Assembly: GCA_900771085.1 (NCBI GenBank)
Contig: CAAGMR010000026.1
Span: forward strand, 1 to 13,839
Length of the DNA: 13,839 nt
Reading direction: 5' to 3'
Source of the DNA: Clostridia bacterium
GTDB taxonomy: Bacteria; Bacillota; Clostridia; Oscillospirales; Acutalibacteraceae
Shown in pieces: positions 13,765 through 13,839 of the stretch (its first letter is position 1; each line of letters opens with the position of its first letter). A model generated the notes under the pieces. It was given only the letters and a program-made list of their open reading frames with translations. It was not told where the DNA came from and did no database searches. The position numbers and the translations under genes were made by a program.

Positions 13765-13839
13765 TTATTTAAAGTACATGAAGTATGTGCACTTGATCAT
13801 ACCGTTGTAGAGTTTGCGTCTCTTGTCCGCCTTGCGTCC
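13765..13839 (-). CDS. 3' end of an unidentified gene
   Basis: An open minus-strand frame enters from the right edge and ends at TAA (13765-13767). The visible 24 residues end in KLYNGMIKCTYFMYFK, preceded by a basic stretch (KADKRRK). This is too short to identify. The stop lies 5 nt before the start of the YgjP-like gene, which argues that it is a real gene cotranscribed with it. Confidence 0.45.
   Translation of the reverse strand, partial: GRKADKRRKLYNGMIKCTYFMYFK

Overview
The window reads as ordinary low-to-mid GC Firmicutes chromosome, most likely a gut-type anaerobic Clostridia (Lachnospiraceae/Oscillospiraceae-like). This rests on strong AGGAGG-type ribosome binding sites, TTG starts, intrinsic terminators between most transcription units, a feoA-feoB fusion, a YitT protein, and repeat-module surface proteins of the kind common in Clostridia. 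The taxonomic call is an inference. There is no rRNA, tRNA, CRISPR array, IS element or phage gene, and no gene-free stretch longer than about 230 bases.

Layout. Positions 1-1957 (minus) hold three genes for envelope or membrane proteins: a zinc-ribbon single-pass protein, a membrane-anchored protein with three repeat modules and a Cys/His C-terminal domain, and the start of a secreted protein with the same kind of module, which runs off the left edge. Positions 2184-3395 (plus) encode a family I.5-type lipase without a signal peptide. It converges on pyruvate kinase (3431-4843, minus) at a shared palindromic terminator. Positions 4987-6316 (minus) are a two-gene operon: an ADP-ribosylglycohydrolase, and one base after it a protein resembling the tail that follows the macro domain in Clostridial macro-domain proteins. 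Positions 6426-7939 are a divergent pair: a seven-helix membrane protein of unknown function and a TetR regulator, with a candidate operator on the regulator's -35 box. Positions 7972-9426 (minus) encode a membrane protein with two TrkA-like Rossmann regions and a C-terminal ryanodine-receptor (RyR) domain. Positions 9526-13093 (minus) carry feoAB (iron uptake), a YitT/DUF2179 membrane protein and a small three-helix membrane protein. A DtxR/IdeR-like palindrome lies at the feoAB promoter. Positions 13202-13839 (minus) hold a YgjP/DUF45 metallopeptidase and the 3' end of an upstream gene.

The best candidates for something little described are the ADP-ribosylglycohydrolase plus macro-tail operon and the TM-TrkA-RyR protein. 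Both belong to protein families tied to nucleotide or NAD-derived ligands, but nothing in the sequence links the two loci to each other.
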